A stretch of DNA of 42,738 nt from assembly GCF_014655955.1 (NCBI RefSeq), contig NZ_BNBO01000069.1, positions 1 through 42,738 of the forward strand, given 5' to 3'. Below, in pieces: positions 1-8,713 of the stretch. This stretch comes from Kitasatospora indigofera (lineage in GTDB: Bacteria; Actinomycetota; Actinomycetes; Streptomycetales; Streptomycetaceae). How positions within the stretch are numbered: position 1 is the stretch's first letter; each line of letters starts with the position of its first letter. The notes under the pieces are model-generated. The model was not told where the DNA came from. It did no database searches and worked only from the letters and a program-made list of their open reading frames with translations. A program made the translations under genes and the position numbers.

Positions 1-1
1 G

Positions 2-49
2 GCCCAGACCCTCGCCGAGATGAAGACCCAGGGCATGGAAACCGGCTGA
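2..49 (+). CDS. C-terminal end of a sugar ABC transporter substrate-binding protein (partial)
   Basis: Only the last 15 codons and a TGA stop (47-49) are inside the window; the peptide ends MKTQGMETG. It lies five bases before the first permease gene and in the same direction. In actinobacterial CUT1-type sugar operons the solute-binding lipoprotein gene usually sits at this place, so the identity is inferred mainly from context. Confidence 0.55.
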   Translation, partial: AQTLAEMKTQGMETG

Positions 50-54
50 CCATC

Positions 55-1071
55 ATGCACCCCACACCCACCACACCCACCACCACCCCGGCCCCGGAAC
101 GCCCGCACGAGGAGCACACCGGGCCCGCCGGGGCCACCGCGAAGCCCGCCCGCCCGGCCGGCCCGCCGCCCGCCGCCCGCCGTCGCGTCGTCGACTGGCG
201 TCGCTGGACGCCGCTCGGCTTCCTGCTCCCGTTCGGCACCCTGTTCCTGATCACCTTCATCGCGCCGATCTGCTACGCCCTGCACCAGAGCCTGTTCAAG
301 CTCCGGCGCTCCGGCCTCGGGCTCACCCCGCCGACCACGGTGTTCACCGGCCTGTCCAACTACACCGACGCACTGGCCGACGAGGCGTTCACCTCCTCCG
401 TCGTGCGGGTGCTGCTGATCGGCGCCGTCCAGGTGCCGCTGATGCTCGGCCTGGCCCTGCTGCTGGCCCTGCTGCTCGACGCCCGCCGCACCCCCGCCAA
501 GCGCCTCTTCCGGCTCGCCTTCTTCCTGCCCTACGCCATCCCCGGCGTCATCGGCGGCCTGATGTGGTCCTTCCTCTACCAGCCCGACGTCAGCCCGATC
601 GCCCAGGCGCTGGCCGGCATCGGCCTGCACGTCGACCTCACCTCGGACAACTGGCTGCCCTGGTCGGTCGGCAACATCCTCACCTGGGGCTGGACCGGCT
701 ACAACATGATCGTCATCCACTCCGCCCTCAAGGCCATCCCCGGCGAACTCACCGAGGCCGCCGCACTGGACGGCTGCACCGGCTGGCGCCTCGCCTGGCA
801 CGTCAAGATCCCCCTCGTGCGGCCCGCCCTCCTGATGACCACCGTCTTCTCGATCATCGGCACCGCCCAGCTCTACAACGAACCGGTCGTCATGAAGGCG
901 GTCGCGCCCAACCTCTCGGGCAGCTGGACACCGATCATGGCGGCCCAGAACGAGGTCGCGGCGAACAACTACAACGCGGCCGCCACCCGCTCGGTGATCC
1001 TCGCGCTGGTGATCTTCATCCTCTCGTTCGGATTCATGCGGTTCGTCAACAAGCGCGGAGCGGCACTGTGA
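55..1071 (+). CDS. Carbohydrate ABC transporter permease, MalF/UgpA type
   Basis: Inner-membrane permease of 338 residues that should pair with the next gene to form the channel of a CUT1-family sugar importer. The first 50 residues are Pro/Ala/Arg-rich and cytosolic, followed by about six hydrophobic segments (the first around FLLPFGTLFLITFIAP). The EAA loop that contacts the ATPase is visible as ELTEAAALDGCTGWRLAWHV. The start lies five bases after the stop of the upstream binding-protein fragment. The stop overlaps the GTG of the next permease in a GTGA arrangement, so the genes are translationally coupled. No ATPase gene lies nearby, which is common in Streptomyces, where a shared MsiK-type ATPase serves many importers. 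The substrate cannot be read from the sequence. Confidence 0.93.
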   Translation: MHPTPTTPTTTPAPERPHEEHTGPAGATAKPARPAGPPPAARRRVVDWRRWTPLGFLLPFGTLFLITFIAPICYALHQSLFKLRRSGLGLTPPTTVFTGLSNYTDALADEAFTSSVVRVLLIGAVQVPLMLGLALLLALLLDARRTPAKRLFRLAFFLPYAIPGVIGGLMWSFLYQPDVSPIAQALAGIGLHVDLTSDNWLPWSVGNILTWGWTGYNMIVIHSALKAIPGELTEAAALDGCTGWRLAWHVKIPLVRPALLMTTVFSIIGTAQLYNEPVVMKAVAPNLSGSWTPIMAAQNEVAANNYNAAATRSVILALVIFILSFGFMRFVNKRGAAL

Positions 1072-1958
1072 ACAAGGCACCCAGGGGCCCGGTGAAGCAA
1101 GCACCCGGCGGCCCGGCGCGCATCACCCGTCCGGCCGGCCGCATCGGGGTGCTCGCCGTCCTGCTGCTCGCCGCCCTCTACTCCCTGCTGCCGGTGTGGT
1201 GGCTGATCGTCTCCGCGACCAAGGACAGCAGCGACCTCTTCTCCAGCAACGGCTTCTGGTTCGCCGGCCGGATCGAGATCGTGCAGAACATCTCCACCCT
1301 GCTCGGCGTCCAGGACGGCATCTACGGACGCTGGCTCCTCAACAGCCTGCTCTACGCGGTCGGCGGCGCCCTCGTCGCCACCCTGCTGTCCGCGATGGCC
1401 GGCTACGTCCTGGCCAAGTACACCTTCCGCGGCCGCGAGGCGGTCTTCAACACCGTGCTCGGCGCGATCCTGCTGCCCGCCCCGCTCTTCGCCCTGCCGC
1501 TCTACCTGCTGTTCTCCGCCACCCACATCGTGAACACCTTCTGGGCGGTGTTCATCCCCAGCATCGTCAGCCCCTTCGGCGTCTACCTCTCCCGCATCTA
1601 CGCCGCGGCCGCCGTCCCCGACGAACTGCTGGAAGCCGGACGCATCGACGGCGCCGGCGAGTTCAGGATCTTCCGCTCCATCGCCCTGCGGGTCCTCCAG
1701 CCCTCACTGGTCACCATCTTCCTGTTCCAGTTCGTCACCATCTGGACCAACTACCTGCTGCCCTCCCTGATGCTCGCCAACGACCGCCTGCAACCCGTCA
1801 CCGTCGGCCTGGTCGCCTGGAAGGAACAACGCGGCCAGACCGTCCCCTACAACCTGATCATCACCGGCGCCCTGCTCTCGGTCGTCCCCATCGTCGTGAT
1901 GTTCCTCCTCCTCCAGCGCCACTGGAAGGCCGGACTCACCTCCGGCAGCGTCAAGTAG
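1068..1958 (+). CDS. Carbohydrate ABC transporter permease, MalG/UgpE type
   Basis: Second permease of the importer, 296 residues. I chose the GTG at 1068, which overlaps the preceding TGA (GTGA), because the frame is open much further upstream only as a shadow of the first permease and the protein then begins with the usual short basic leader before helix one (GVLAVLLLAALYSLLPVWWL). The EAA loop ELLEAGRIDGAGEFRIFRSI lies in the C-terminal half as expected for the MalG branch. It acts as a heterodimer with the 55-1071 product in the cytoplasmic membrane. It is followed by a 192-base spacer with tandem repeats before the DUF5107 gene, which probably belongs to the same transcript. Confidence 0.93.
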   Translation: MNKAPRGPVKQAPGGPARITRPAGRIGVLAVLLLAALYSLLPVWWLIVSATKDSSDLFSSNGFWFAGRIEIVQNISTLLGVQDGIYGRWLLNSLLYAVGGALVATLLSAMAGYVLAKYTFRGREAVFNTVLGAILLPAPLFALPLYLLFSATHIVNTFWAVFIPSIVSPFGVYLSRIYAAAAVPDELLEAGRIDGAGEFRIFRSIALRVLQPSLVTIFLFQFVTIWTNYLLPSLMLANDRLQPVTVGLVAWKEQRGQTVPYNLIITGALLSVVPIVVMFLLLQRHWKAGLTSGSVK

Positions 1959-1974
1959 CCCACCAACCAAGCCC

Positions 1975-2117
1975 CCCGCCCCGCCGGCCGAGCCCGCCCG
2001 CCCGCCGTCCGTCGGGTGTCGTGGCCCGCCGGCGGGGCCGGGCCGCCCGCGCACCGCAGGGCCTCCCGCCCCGCCGGCCGGGCCCGCCCGCCCGCGCACC
2101 GCCGGGACTCGTGGCCC
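1975..2117 (+). repeat. Three imperfect tandem repeats of about 45 bp between permease and DUF5107 gene
   Basis: The 192-base spacer is filled by three related GC-rich units. The blocks at 1975-2004 and 2065-2094 match in 29 of 30 positions, and a more diverged unit lies at about 2025-2064. The flanks GTCGTGGCCC (2020-) and CTCGTGGCCC (2109-) repeat in step. The units contain many complementary GGCC/CCGG runs and could fold in RNA. Nothing shows a coding role; attenuation or mRNA processing between the permease and DUF5107 genes is only a guess. Confidence 0.7.
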
Positions 2118-2150
2118 ACCACACAATTCTCCGAAGAGGCAGAGCAACAG

Positions 2151-4118
2151 ATGAGTGAGCTGCGGCTGACCACCCTGACCCTGCCGACCGCACCGGTCGG
2201 CCCCGTCAACCCCCTCCCGCCGCTGTTCGGCGGCGCCGACCTGCACCAGGTCGAGGACACCACCCAGGCCGACGAGGAGATGCGCCACAACATCGGCTAC
2301 GGCCGCGTCCCCTCCGTCATGCCCTACCTCATGCAGGACGGCTACACCCGCGAACGCGCACCCGCCGAGCACCCCGCGGCCGTCCTGGAGAACGCCACCC
2401 TGAAGGCCACCTTCCTGCCCGGCGCCGGCGGCCGCCTCTGGTCCCTGATCCACAAGCCCACCGGACGCGAACTCCTCTTCCGCAACCCGGTCTTCCAGCC
2501 CGCCAACCTCGCCCTGCGCGGCGCCTGGCTGGCCGGCGGCGTCGAGTGGAACATCGCCACCATCGGCCACACCCCCACCACCTGCGAACCCCTGCACACC
2601 GCCCGCCTCACCCGCCCCGACGGCACCCCCGTCCTGCGGATGTGGGAGTACGAACGGCTCCGCGGCGTCGTCTACCAGATCGACGCCCACCTGCCCGACG
2701 ACTCCCAGGTCCTGCTCGTCCACATCCGCATCACCAACCCCCGCGACACCACCGTCCCCATGTACTGGTGGTCCAACATCGCCGTCCCCGAGGCCCCGGA
2801 CGTGCGCGTCCTCGCCCCCGCCGACGCCGCCTGGCAGTTCACCTACGACCGCCGCATCCGCCACCTCGGCCTGCCCGCCCCGCACGGCACCGACCTCACC
2901 CGCACCACCCGCTCCCGCGACGCCGCCGACTACTTCTTCGACATCCCCGACGGCCGGCGCCACTGGATCACCGCCCTCGACGCCGCCGGCCGGGGCCTGG
3001 TCCAGGCCTCCACCCGCCGCCTGCGCGGCCGCAAACTCTTCCTCTGGGGACAGGGCGACGGCGGCCGCCACTGGCAGGAATGGCTCTCCGAACCCGGCCA
3101 GGCCTACCTGGAGATCCAGGCCGGCCTCGCCCGCACCCAACTCGAACACCTCCCGATGCCCGCCGGCGCCCAATGGTCCTGGACCGAGGCCTACGGCCTG
3201 CTGGAGGCCGACCCCGACGCCGTCCACGGCCCCGACTGGACCACCGCCCGCGACGCCGCCCGCGACAGCCTGGACACCCTCCTTCCGCAGAGCGTCCTCG
3301 ACGCCGAACTCGAAGCCGCCGCCCACTGGGTGGACCAACAGCCCGACGAGGTCCTGCACACCGGCTCCGGCTGGGGCGCCCTCGAACAGCACCGCCGCGC
3401 CAAGGCCGGCGAGGCACCGCTGAGCACCCCCGGCACCCCCTTCCCCGCCTCCACCCTCGGCCGCGAACAGCAGCCGTGGCTGGAACTCCTCGACCACGGA
3501 CGCATCACCGCCACCGACCCCGCCGAACCCCCCGCCTCCTACCAGAGCGACCCCGCCTGGCAGGCCCCGCTCCGCGCCGCCGACGGCTGGCCCGCCCACC
3601 TGCACCTCGGCGCCCTGCACGCCCACGCCGGCGACCACGAAGCCGCCCGCAAGGCCTGGCAACGATCCGTCGAACTGCACCCCACCCCCTGGGCCTGGCG
3701 CAGCCTCGCCACCCTCGCCGCCCACACCGGCGACCTCCAGGAAGCCGCCCAGGCCTACCGCCACGCCCTCCACCTCGCCCCCACCCTGCTGCCCCTCGTC
3801 CTGGAAGCCACCCAGCTCCTCCTCCGGGCCGGCCACCCGCACGAGGCGCTGGAGCACCTCGAAGCACTCGACGCCACCCAGCGCGCCCTCGGACGGGTCC
3901 GCTGGACCGAGGCCCGCGCCGCCCTCGACGCCGGCGACACCGACCGCTGCGGACACCTCCTCCACGAAGGCATCCGCATCGCCGACATCCGCGAAGGCGA
4001 AGGCTCCCTGCACGAACTCTGGTACGCCCACCAGCAGGCGACGGGCACCAGCACACCCGGCCTCCCGCTGCCCCGCGCCTACGACTTCCGGATGCTCGCC
4101 GCGGACCAGAGCGGCTGA
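2151..4118 (+). CDS. DUF5107 and tetratricopeptide-repeat protein of the sugar operon
   Basis: Protein of 655 residues, probably cytosolic. The N-terminal half (about 50-370) resembles the DUF5107 family, with LPGAGGRLWSLIHKPTGREL and GGVEWN segments typical of galactose-mutarotase-like beta-sandwich folds. The C-terminal part (about 500-640) is built of TPR-like helix pairs (HLGALHAHAGDHEAARKAW, LATLAAHTGDLQEAAQAYRH). Genes of this type are common downstream of sugar-uptake permeases in actinomycetes, but their biochemical role is not established; binding or isomerising a sugar is inference. ATG 2151 was chosen because the product then starts MSELRLTTLTLP and the open frame upstream is low-complexity repeat. 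It is preceded by a purine-rich stretch (GAAGAGGCAGAG). Confidence 0.85.
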   Translation: MSELRLTTLTLPTAPVGPVNPLPPLFGGADLHQVEDTTQADEEMRHNIGYGRVPSVMPYLMQDGYTRERAPAEHPAAVLENATLKATFLPGAGGRLWSLIHKPTGRELLFRNPVFQPANLALRGAWLAGGVEWNIATIGHTPTTCEPLHTARLTRPDGTPVLRMWEYERLRGVVYQIDAHLPDDSQVLLVHIRITNPRDTTVPMYWWSNIAVPEAPDVRVLAPADAAWQFTYDRRIRHLGLPAPHGTDLTRTTRSRDAADYFFDIPDGRRHWITALDAAGRGLVQASTRRLRGRKLFLWGQGDGGRHWQEWLSEPGQAYLEIQAGLARTQLEHLPMPAGAQWSWTEAYGLLEADPDAVHGPDWTTARDAARDSLDTLLPQSVLDAELEAAAHWVDQQPDEVLHTGSGWGALEQHRRAKAGEAPLSTPGTPFPASTLGREQQPWLELLDHGRITATDPAEPPASYQSDPAWQAPLRAADGWPAHLHLGALHAHAGDHEAARKAWQRSVELHPTPWAWRSLATLAAHTGDLQEAAQAYRHALHLAPTLLPLVLEATQLLLRAGHPHEALEHLEALDATQRALGRVRWTEARAALDAGDTDRCGHLLHEGIRIADIREGEGSLHELWYAHQQATGTSTPGLPLPRAYDFRMLAADQSG

Positions 4119-4276
4119 CACACGACACGGCCCACGTCAGGCCGCTCCGCGCACTGACGCCACCACCGGTACCCGGATGCTGGCGGCCCGTCGTCGTCCG
4201 CCGTCGTCGTCCTGCCGTCCCGCCGCCCGGCCGGCTGTCCGGCGGCTCCGCGACGGCGAGCCGGTTCCGCCTGCCC

Positions 4277-4332
4277 CGACCCGGTGGCTGCGTCCCCCCA
4301 CGTGTCCGTGGGGGGACGCAGCCACCGGGTCG
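4277..4332. terminator. Very long perfect hairpin, probable bidirectional terminator
   Basis: Arms 4277-4302 and 4307-4332 pair perfectly (26 bp) around a four-base loop TGTC. The core is GGTGGCTGCGTCCCCCCA and its complement. It lies about 160 bases after the DUF5107 stop. There is no U-tract, which is usual for actinobacterial terminators. Confidence 0.75.
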
Positions 4333-4454
4333 CGTCCGTTCCGGGTGACCCAGGCGGTGCCGCAGCTGCGGCCTGGGCCGGCCCCGGAGCCACCGGACGG
4401 ACGGTCGCACCCACCCCGCCGCCGCAGAGCGGCGGACGGTCGGCGGTCACGCCT

Positions 4455-4497
4455 GGCCGAGGAGCACGCCCCGCCGGTGCAGGCGTGCTCCTCGGCC
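4455..4497. terminator. Second strong hairpin, probable terminator
   Basis: GGCCGAGGAGCACGCC (4455-4470) pairs perfectly with 4482-4497 across an 11-base loop. With the hairpins at 4277 and 4701 it forms a block of terminators in the 640-base gap between two convergent transcripts; I see no gene in that gap. Confidence 0.65.
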
Positions 4498-4700
4498 CGT
4501 CCTCGCTCGGCGGTACCTGGCGTCGCGCGGTCGGCCGAGGCGGCGCACCTCGCCCTGGCCGACCTGCCGCCGGGGGATCACCCGGGCACCGAACGGCCGT
4601 CCGTCGGCCGGCGGCGGCCGGGGTGAGCCGCGCGGGGTGCTCCGTCGAAGCGGCCTCCCGGCGGCGCGGCTTCGCCCCACGGAGCGCCGTCCGGCAGGAT

Positions 4701-4726
4701 CGGGCGGCGGCTCCGTCCGCCGCCCG
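4701..4726 (-). terminator. Hairpin just downstream of the leftward binding-protein gene
   Basis: CGGGCGGCGG (4701-4710) and its perfect complement (4717-4726) enclose a six-base loop, about 30 bases beyond the stop of the leftward gene ending at 4758. Position and strength fit an intrinsic terminator for that gene. Confidence 0.65.
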
Positions 4727-4757
4727 GGGGCGGCATCGTGGCGGCCCGCGGCCGGGG

Positions 4758-6056
4758 TCAGTTGGCGGCGATCTCGATGCCCTTGCTCCGCATAGCCTCG
4801 ACGGTCCGGTCGCGTACGGTCTGGAGGGCGGTCCGGAGCGGTGTCCGGTTGGCCACCGCCTTGGTCAACTCGGCGCTCAGGGCGGCGGAGGTCTCGTTCA
4901 TCACCGGTCCCCAGGCCCAGTCGGTGCTGCTCCGGGCGGTGCGGAAGACGTCGAAGATCACCTGGTCGCCGAAGTACGGGTCCGGCCGGTTGAGCGCGGG
5001 AAGGGTGTCGGCGGTGATCGCGGCGGGATAGATGCCGGCCTTGTCCACCAGGATCTCCAGGGACTTGCGGTCGCGGCCGAACCAGTTGGCGAACTCCAGC
5101 GCCGCCTCGCTGTTTCGGCAGCCCTTGACCAGCGCGGTGGCGGATCCGCCGTCGAAGCCGCTGGCCGCGTCGCCCGCGCTCCACCGGGGCATGGGCGCGA
5201 CCGCCCACTGGCCCGCGGCCCCGGCCGCGTTCCGGGTGAGCAGGCCCGAGAACCAGGCGGGTGCCGGCAGGGCCGCGATCGTTCCGTTCTGCAGGTCGGC
5301 GAACAGGTCGTCGCTGTAGGCCTTCTCGGTCTTCACCAGGTCCTTGTCGAGGAGGGACTGCCAGTACGCGGTGACCTTGGTGGCGTTCGGGCCGGTGGTG
5401 TTCACCTTCCAGGTGTGCCCCTTGACGTCGAACCAACTGCCGCCCGCCTGTGCGGTGAGGGCGGTGAACCACCAGGGGTCGTCGGGCGTGAAGACGGTCA
5501 GGTGCCGCTCCGGGGCCGCCTGCCGCAGTCGCGCGGCGTCCGCCGCGAAGTCCTGCCAGGTGGCCTCCGGCTTGAGGCCGTACCGCTCGTACACGTCCCG
5601 GCGGTAGAAGAGGGCCATCGGGCCGAGGTCGACGGGGAACCCGTAGACCTCCCCGGCGACGCTGGTCTGCTGCCAGGCGGACTCGCTGTACTGGACCCGC
5701 TCGCCGACGACGCCCTGGCTGATCGGCAGCAGGGTCCCTTCGGCGACGAAGCTCGGCAGGGACTCGTAGCCCATCTGGACCAGGCAGGGGGCGGTGCCGT
5801 CCTTGACGGCCGTCTGCAGGGCGGCATAACCGCCCTGACTGCCTGGCGAGATCGTCCGGAACTCGACGTGGACGCGGGGATGGGCGCTGTTGAACAGGGC
5901 TGTTGCTTCCTGGTACCCGGGAGCCCAGCCCCAGAACGTCAGGGTGGTGGGCGGCGCCCCGCCGCCTCCCGCGGATCCGCAGGACGCGACACCGGCGAAG
6001 GCGGCGAGCGCGGCGAAGGCCGCGAGCGCGCGGCGGGGGACGGAGGGTCTGCGCAT
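4758..6056 (-). CDS. Extracellular sugar-binding lipoprotein (ABC transporter solute-binding protein)
   Basis: Lipoprotein of 432 residues. A basic N-region and hydrophobic stretch lead to the lipobox VASC with the lipidated cysteine at residue 26, followed by a Gly/Ser linker. The mature part begins TTLTFWGWAPGYQEATALFN, typical of SBP_bac_1 proteins that bind oligosaccharides outside the cell. The ATG at 6054-6056 is supported by an AAGGA seven bases upstream; the open frame further upstream has no signal-peptide logic. It is an orphan: no permease lies beside it on this strand. The permease pair at 55-1958 is followed by its own terminators and already has a binding-protein tail before it. 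It could supply an alternative ligand specificity to that transporter or to a distant one. Confidence 0.9.
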   Translation of the reverse strand: MRRPSVPRRALAAFAALAAFAGVASCGSAGGGGAPPTTLTFWGWAPGYQEATALFNSAHPRVHVEFRTISPGSQGGYAALQTAVKDGTAPCLVQMGYESLPSFVAEGTLLPISQGVVGERVQYSESAWQQTSVAGEVYGFPVDLGPMALFYRRDVYERYGLKPEATWQDFAADAARLRQAAPERHLTVFTPDDPWWFTALTAQAGGSWFDVKGHTWKVNTTGPNATKVTAYWQSLLDKDLVKTEKAYSDDLFADLQNGTIAALPAPAWFSGLLTRNAAGAAGQWAVAPMPRWSAGDAASGFDGGSATALVKGCRNSEAALEFANWFGRDRKSLEILVDKAGIYPAAITADTLPALNRPDPYFGDQVIFDVFRTARSSTDWAWGPVMNETSAALSAELTKAVANRTPLRTALQTVRDRTVEAMRSKGIEIAAN

Positions 6057-6297
6057 GGCTGGTCCTTGTCGAGGAGCGGGATCGCGTGCGGGACGGGCGG
6101 TGGGCACCGCGTGCCGGGCCCGCGGGGGCCGTCGCCGGACTGTGCGGGGAGTTCCTCGGCGTCGAGGACGGGGCGGACCCGGCAGGGCGACACCCGGGGC
6201 GCCCCGGCGTGGAGTTCCCACGGGGCGGCCGCCGCGGCTCCGGGGTGTGGCCGCTGCGGCGTGGTGGAGGCTGTCCGGACGCGCCGAGGAAGCGAGT

Positions 6298-6365
6298 CTG
6301 CAATAACATGCAGTATCCAGCCCGGTATCAAGCAATTGTCAACAGAAAAGCTCAAGATGTTGCAC
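6298..6365 (-). promoter_or_regulatory. AT-rich promoter/operator region of the sugar-binding lipoprotein gene
   Basis: A short low-GC island in a GC-rich background. On the minus strand a TTGACA (6335-6340 region) is followed after 17-19 bases by TGGATACT, a possible -35/-10 pair. An inverted repeat CTGCA-N6-TGCAG spans 6298-6313, just downstream, and could be an operator for a sugar-responsive repressor. No regulator gene is adjacent. The rest of 6057-6297 shows no gene. Confidence 0.45.
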
Positions 6366-6500
6366 TGGCGGCCCGCATTGTGACGCCCCGGGCGTGGGGG
6401 AACCGGTCCGGGCGGGTGCCGGGCGGACCGGCCCGGAGGGTGGATGGACTCATCCGGGCCGAGGTCGCTCCCGACCCGCAACCGACCGGCCGGGCGTGGA

Positions 6501-6534
6501 GATGCCCACCGGTGGGTCACTGCCGGTGGGCATC
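6501..6534 (-). terminator. Terminator hairpin of the tmrB-like gene
   Basis: GATGCCCACCGG (6501-6512) pairs perfectly with 6523-6534 across a ten-base loop, about 35 bases past the stop of the leftward gene at 6568. Confidence 0.7.
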
Positions 6535-6567
6535 GAGGCATCCTGGCGAGCGGGCGTCCGCGGTGAG

Positions 6568-7200
6568 TCAGTCGAACCGGATGTGCCTGACCCCCGTCCA
6601 GGCCCGGCGAAGGCGCCCGCGCAGTGCGCTGTCGGTGTTCGGGGCGAGCGTCAGTCCGCACGAGGCGGCAAGGCGGTCGGCGACCTGCGGGACCGTGAGG
6701 CGGTCGGTCCACAGGTGCTCGGCGAACTCCGGCCCGCCCAGGCGCTCCAGGCACAGGTCGAGCTTCGAGAGGGCGAAGCTCTCCCGGCGCAGGGGGGCGT
6801 CCTTCCCGGCGACGAACTGCGCGGCATGCCCGAAGCCACGCTCGCGCAGCCGTCGCAGCACGGTCCCGCGCTCCGCCAGCAAGGCGAAGTGCCGGACGTC
6901 ATGGCCGCCCTCCCGCAGCCGGCCGACGATCTCGCGGAAGTACAGCGGCTCCACGACCGTCATCGGCGCGATCACCACGCCCTCGTGCGCGGTGAGAACG
7001 CGGTCCAGCACCTCGTGGACACCCTGCCGCCAGGCGGGAAGGTCCTGGAAGTCCCCGCGCAAGGACGGGGGCATCATCCGGTGAAGGCCGAAACCCACCT
7101 GCTCGGGGTCGCAGATGACGCTGCCGGCGAGCCGTCGCCGGATCTCGTGCGCGGTCTGCGTCTTGCCACCGCCGAAGGGGCCGTTGATCCACAAGAGCAT
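6568..7200 (-). CDS. TmrB-like P-loop ATPase, possible tunicamycin-type resistance protein
   Basis: Protein of 210 residues, close in length and layout to Bacillus subtilis TmrB (about 197 residues). The P-loop is at the N terminus (WINGPFGGGKTQTA). It is followed by CDPEQVGFGLHRMMP, then DFQDLPAWRQ, IAPMTVVEPLYFREIVGRLR and a C-terminal RHIRFD, all matching blocks remembered from TmrB. TmrB confers tunicamycin resistance through an ATP-binding membrane-associated protein whose exact mechanism is unsettled; here the substrate is unknown. The ATG at 7200 leaves almost no leader before the Walker motif, as in TmrB. It is a single gene with its own terminator. Confidence 0.85.
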   Translation of the reverse strand: MLLWINGPFGGGKTQTAHEIRRRLAGSVICDPEQVGFGLHRMMPPSLRGDFQDLPAWRQGVHEVLDRVLTAHEGVVIAPMTVVEPLYFREIVGRLREGGHDVRHFALLAERGTVLRRLRERGFGHAAQFVAGKDAPLRRESFALSKLDLCLERLGGPEFAEHLWTDRLTVPQVADRLAASCGLTLAPNTDSALRGRLRRAWTGVRHIRFD

Positions 7201-7300
7201 GCACGGACCCTACTGCGCCGACGGGCACCTGGCACCGCGGCGCCGTCCGCCCCACCGTCGCGGCCCCCTCGCCCGGCGATTCCTTCCCGGCCGTCCCCCC

Positions 7301-7324
7301 GGCGGCCAAGGACCTTGGGCCGCC
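7301..7324 (-). terminator. Possible terminator of the GNAT gene
   Basis: GGCGGCCAAG (7301-7310) pairs with CTTGGGCCGCC (7314-7324) with one bulged G around a three-base loop. It lies about 115 bases after the stop of the leftward acetyltransferase and before the tmrB-like gene. Confidence 0.45.
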
Positions 7325-7439
7325 CGCCGGTGGGATCGGTGACGGCCGGTCAGGAGGGCCGGCCGGTCACCTGGGCGGCGGGCGGGTTCGACGGTCCGTC
7401 GGCTCACGTCCTCCGATCCGGCGGGCGACCTGGGGAGGA

Positions 7440-8249
7440 TCAGGCCGGTGGCGTCCAGACGTACGGAGTGGTGGTGGTGATCGCGGTCAGGCCGAGGCGT
7501 CGCAGGATCGGGTCGCTGTCGTCGGAGGCGTCGACGTGCAGGTAGCGGTGGCCGTGCTCCAGGGCGATCCGGGCGCGCCGCGCCACCAGGGCGCGGTAGA
7601 CGCCGCGGCCGCGCCAGGCCTCCAGCGTCGAGCCGCCCCGCAGTCCGGCGAAGTCCCGGTCGCGGTCCAGCATCAGCCACGCGGCCGACACCACCTCCCC
7701 GCCGGCCTCGGCGACCAGCAGGGCGGTCTCGTCCGGACGGGCGGTGAGCAGGCCGAGCAGGTGCCCGGCGAGGAAGCCCATGTCCTCGCCCCACACCGCG
7801 CTCTCCATCGCCGCGATCCGCGGCAGGTCGGCCGGGTCGGTGGTGCGGCGGACCGTCACCCCGGCCGGCGGTGCCGCGTCGAGGTCCAGGTCGGCGACCC
7901 GGCCGACCAGCACCGTCTCGCGCGGCTCGGGCACGAAGCCCGCGGCCAGCAGCCGGTCGGGCAGGTCGGCGGGGAGGTCATGGCCGCGGGTCTTCCACTC
8001 GAAGGCCTGGCCGTGCGCGGCGAAGTGGGTCTTCTGGCGGGCGATCAGGTCGTCGAGAGCGGCGCCGCGCACCCCTACGTCACGCGGGGTGCTGACGAAC
8101 CCGCGGTGGCCGCCGGTCAGGCGCACCAGCGTTCCGTCGTGGTCGAGCACCGTGTCCGGCCCGGGGGAGAAGCCCCGCATCTGGTCGTCGTAGGCCGCGA
8201 GCAGCCGGCTCGGCAGATCGTCCTGGGTCATCGGATCGTCGTCAGTCAT
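7440..8249 (-). CDS. GNAT-family N-acetyltransferase
   Basis: Cytosolic protein of 269 residues. The C-terminal half (about 125-265) carries the GNAT fold. The acetyl-CoA-binding motif A region reads LRGGSTLEAWRGRGVYRALV, where WRGRGVYRAL corresponds to the usual Q/RxxGxG/A loop, and the preceding strand is ALLVAEAGGEVVSAAWLML. The N-terminal half is typical of the larger single-GNAT proteins in Streptomyces, whose acceptors are mostly unknown. ATG 8249 is chosen for the upstream CGGAG; a second in-frame ATG lies six codons inside. Small molecule or antibiotic acetylation are both possible; no substrate can be assigned. Confidence 0.85.
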   Translation of the reverse strand: MTDDDPMTQDDLPSRLLAAYDDQMRGFSPGPDTVLDHDGTLVRLTGGHRGFVSTPRDVGVRGAALDDLIARQKTHFAAHGQAFEWKTRGHDLPADLPDRLLAAGFVPEPRETVLVGRVADLDLDAAPPAGVTVRRTTDPADLPRIAAMESAVWGEDMGFLAGHLLGLLTARPDETALLVAEAGGEVVSAAWLMLDRDRDFAGLRGGSTLEAWRGRGVYRALVARRARIALEHGHRYLHVDASDDSDPILRRLGLTAITTTTPYVWTPPA

Positions 8250-8713
8250 CGCTCCGAGCCTAGGGACGGCGTCAAGGCGATTCTCCCGCCGGTCGGTGGC
8301 CGGGCGGCTTCCGCTCCCACGCCCTTGCTGTCCGCGCCGGCGGGGCCGCGCCGGGACGGCCGAGGAGCGCGGGCGGCACGACGGGGCAGCAGTGCACCCT
8401 CCACCCGACGACCCCTCCCTGGCCGGACGACGTGCGGTCGACCCGGCGGTCCCCACAGTCGCCCGCGGGGGCCGCCGCCGTCAAGACTTCACGTCAGGAA
8501 ACCCTGCTCACCGCAGGCTTGCCCGATGTGTGCCTGCCACGGTCGGCCGGGTGATGTCCCTGTGCGAGCCCGCTGCGCAGGGCCCGGGCGAACGCGGGGC
8601 AACGTTCTTTCATCAAGTGAAGGCAAATCAGCAGCTGGGCCGTCCATCGCCTCCACTCTATTGACTCAACCTATTGACGTCACATGTCCCCGGTGTTTCA
8701 CTTCCCTCCGCGA

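Noticed and set aside
564..1067. Extended N terminus of the second permease
   Set aside because: It reads through the first permease in another frame and gives Arg/Pro/His-rich sequence; the GTG at 1068 gives a normal permease.
1704..4121. An 805-codon leftward frame opposite the permease and DUF5107 genes
   Set aside because: Glycine- and valine-rich shadow of recognisable plus-strand genes; no motif and no ribosome-binding site.
4284..6383. 699-codon plus-strand frame opposite the sugar-binding lipoprotein
   Set aside because: Shadow frame; the minus strand has a clear lipobox and binding-protein fold.
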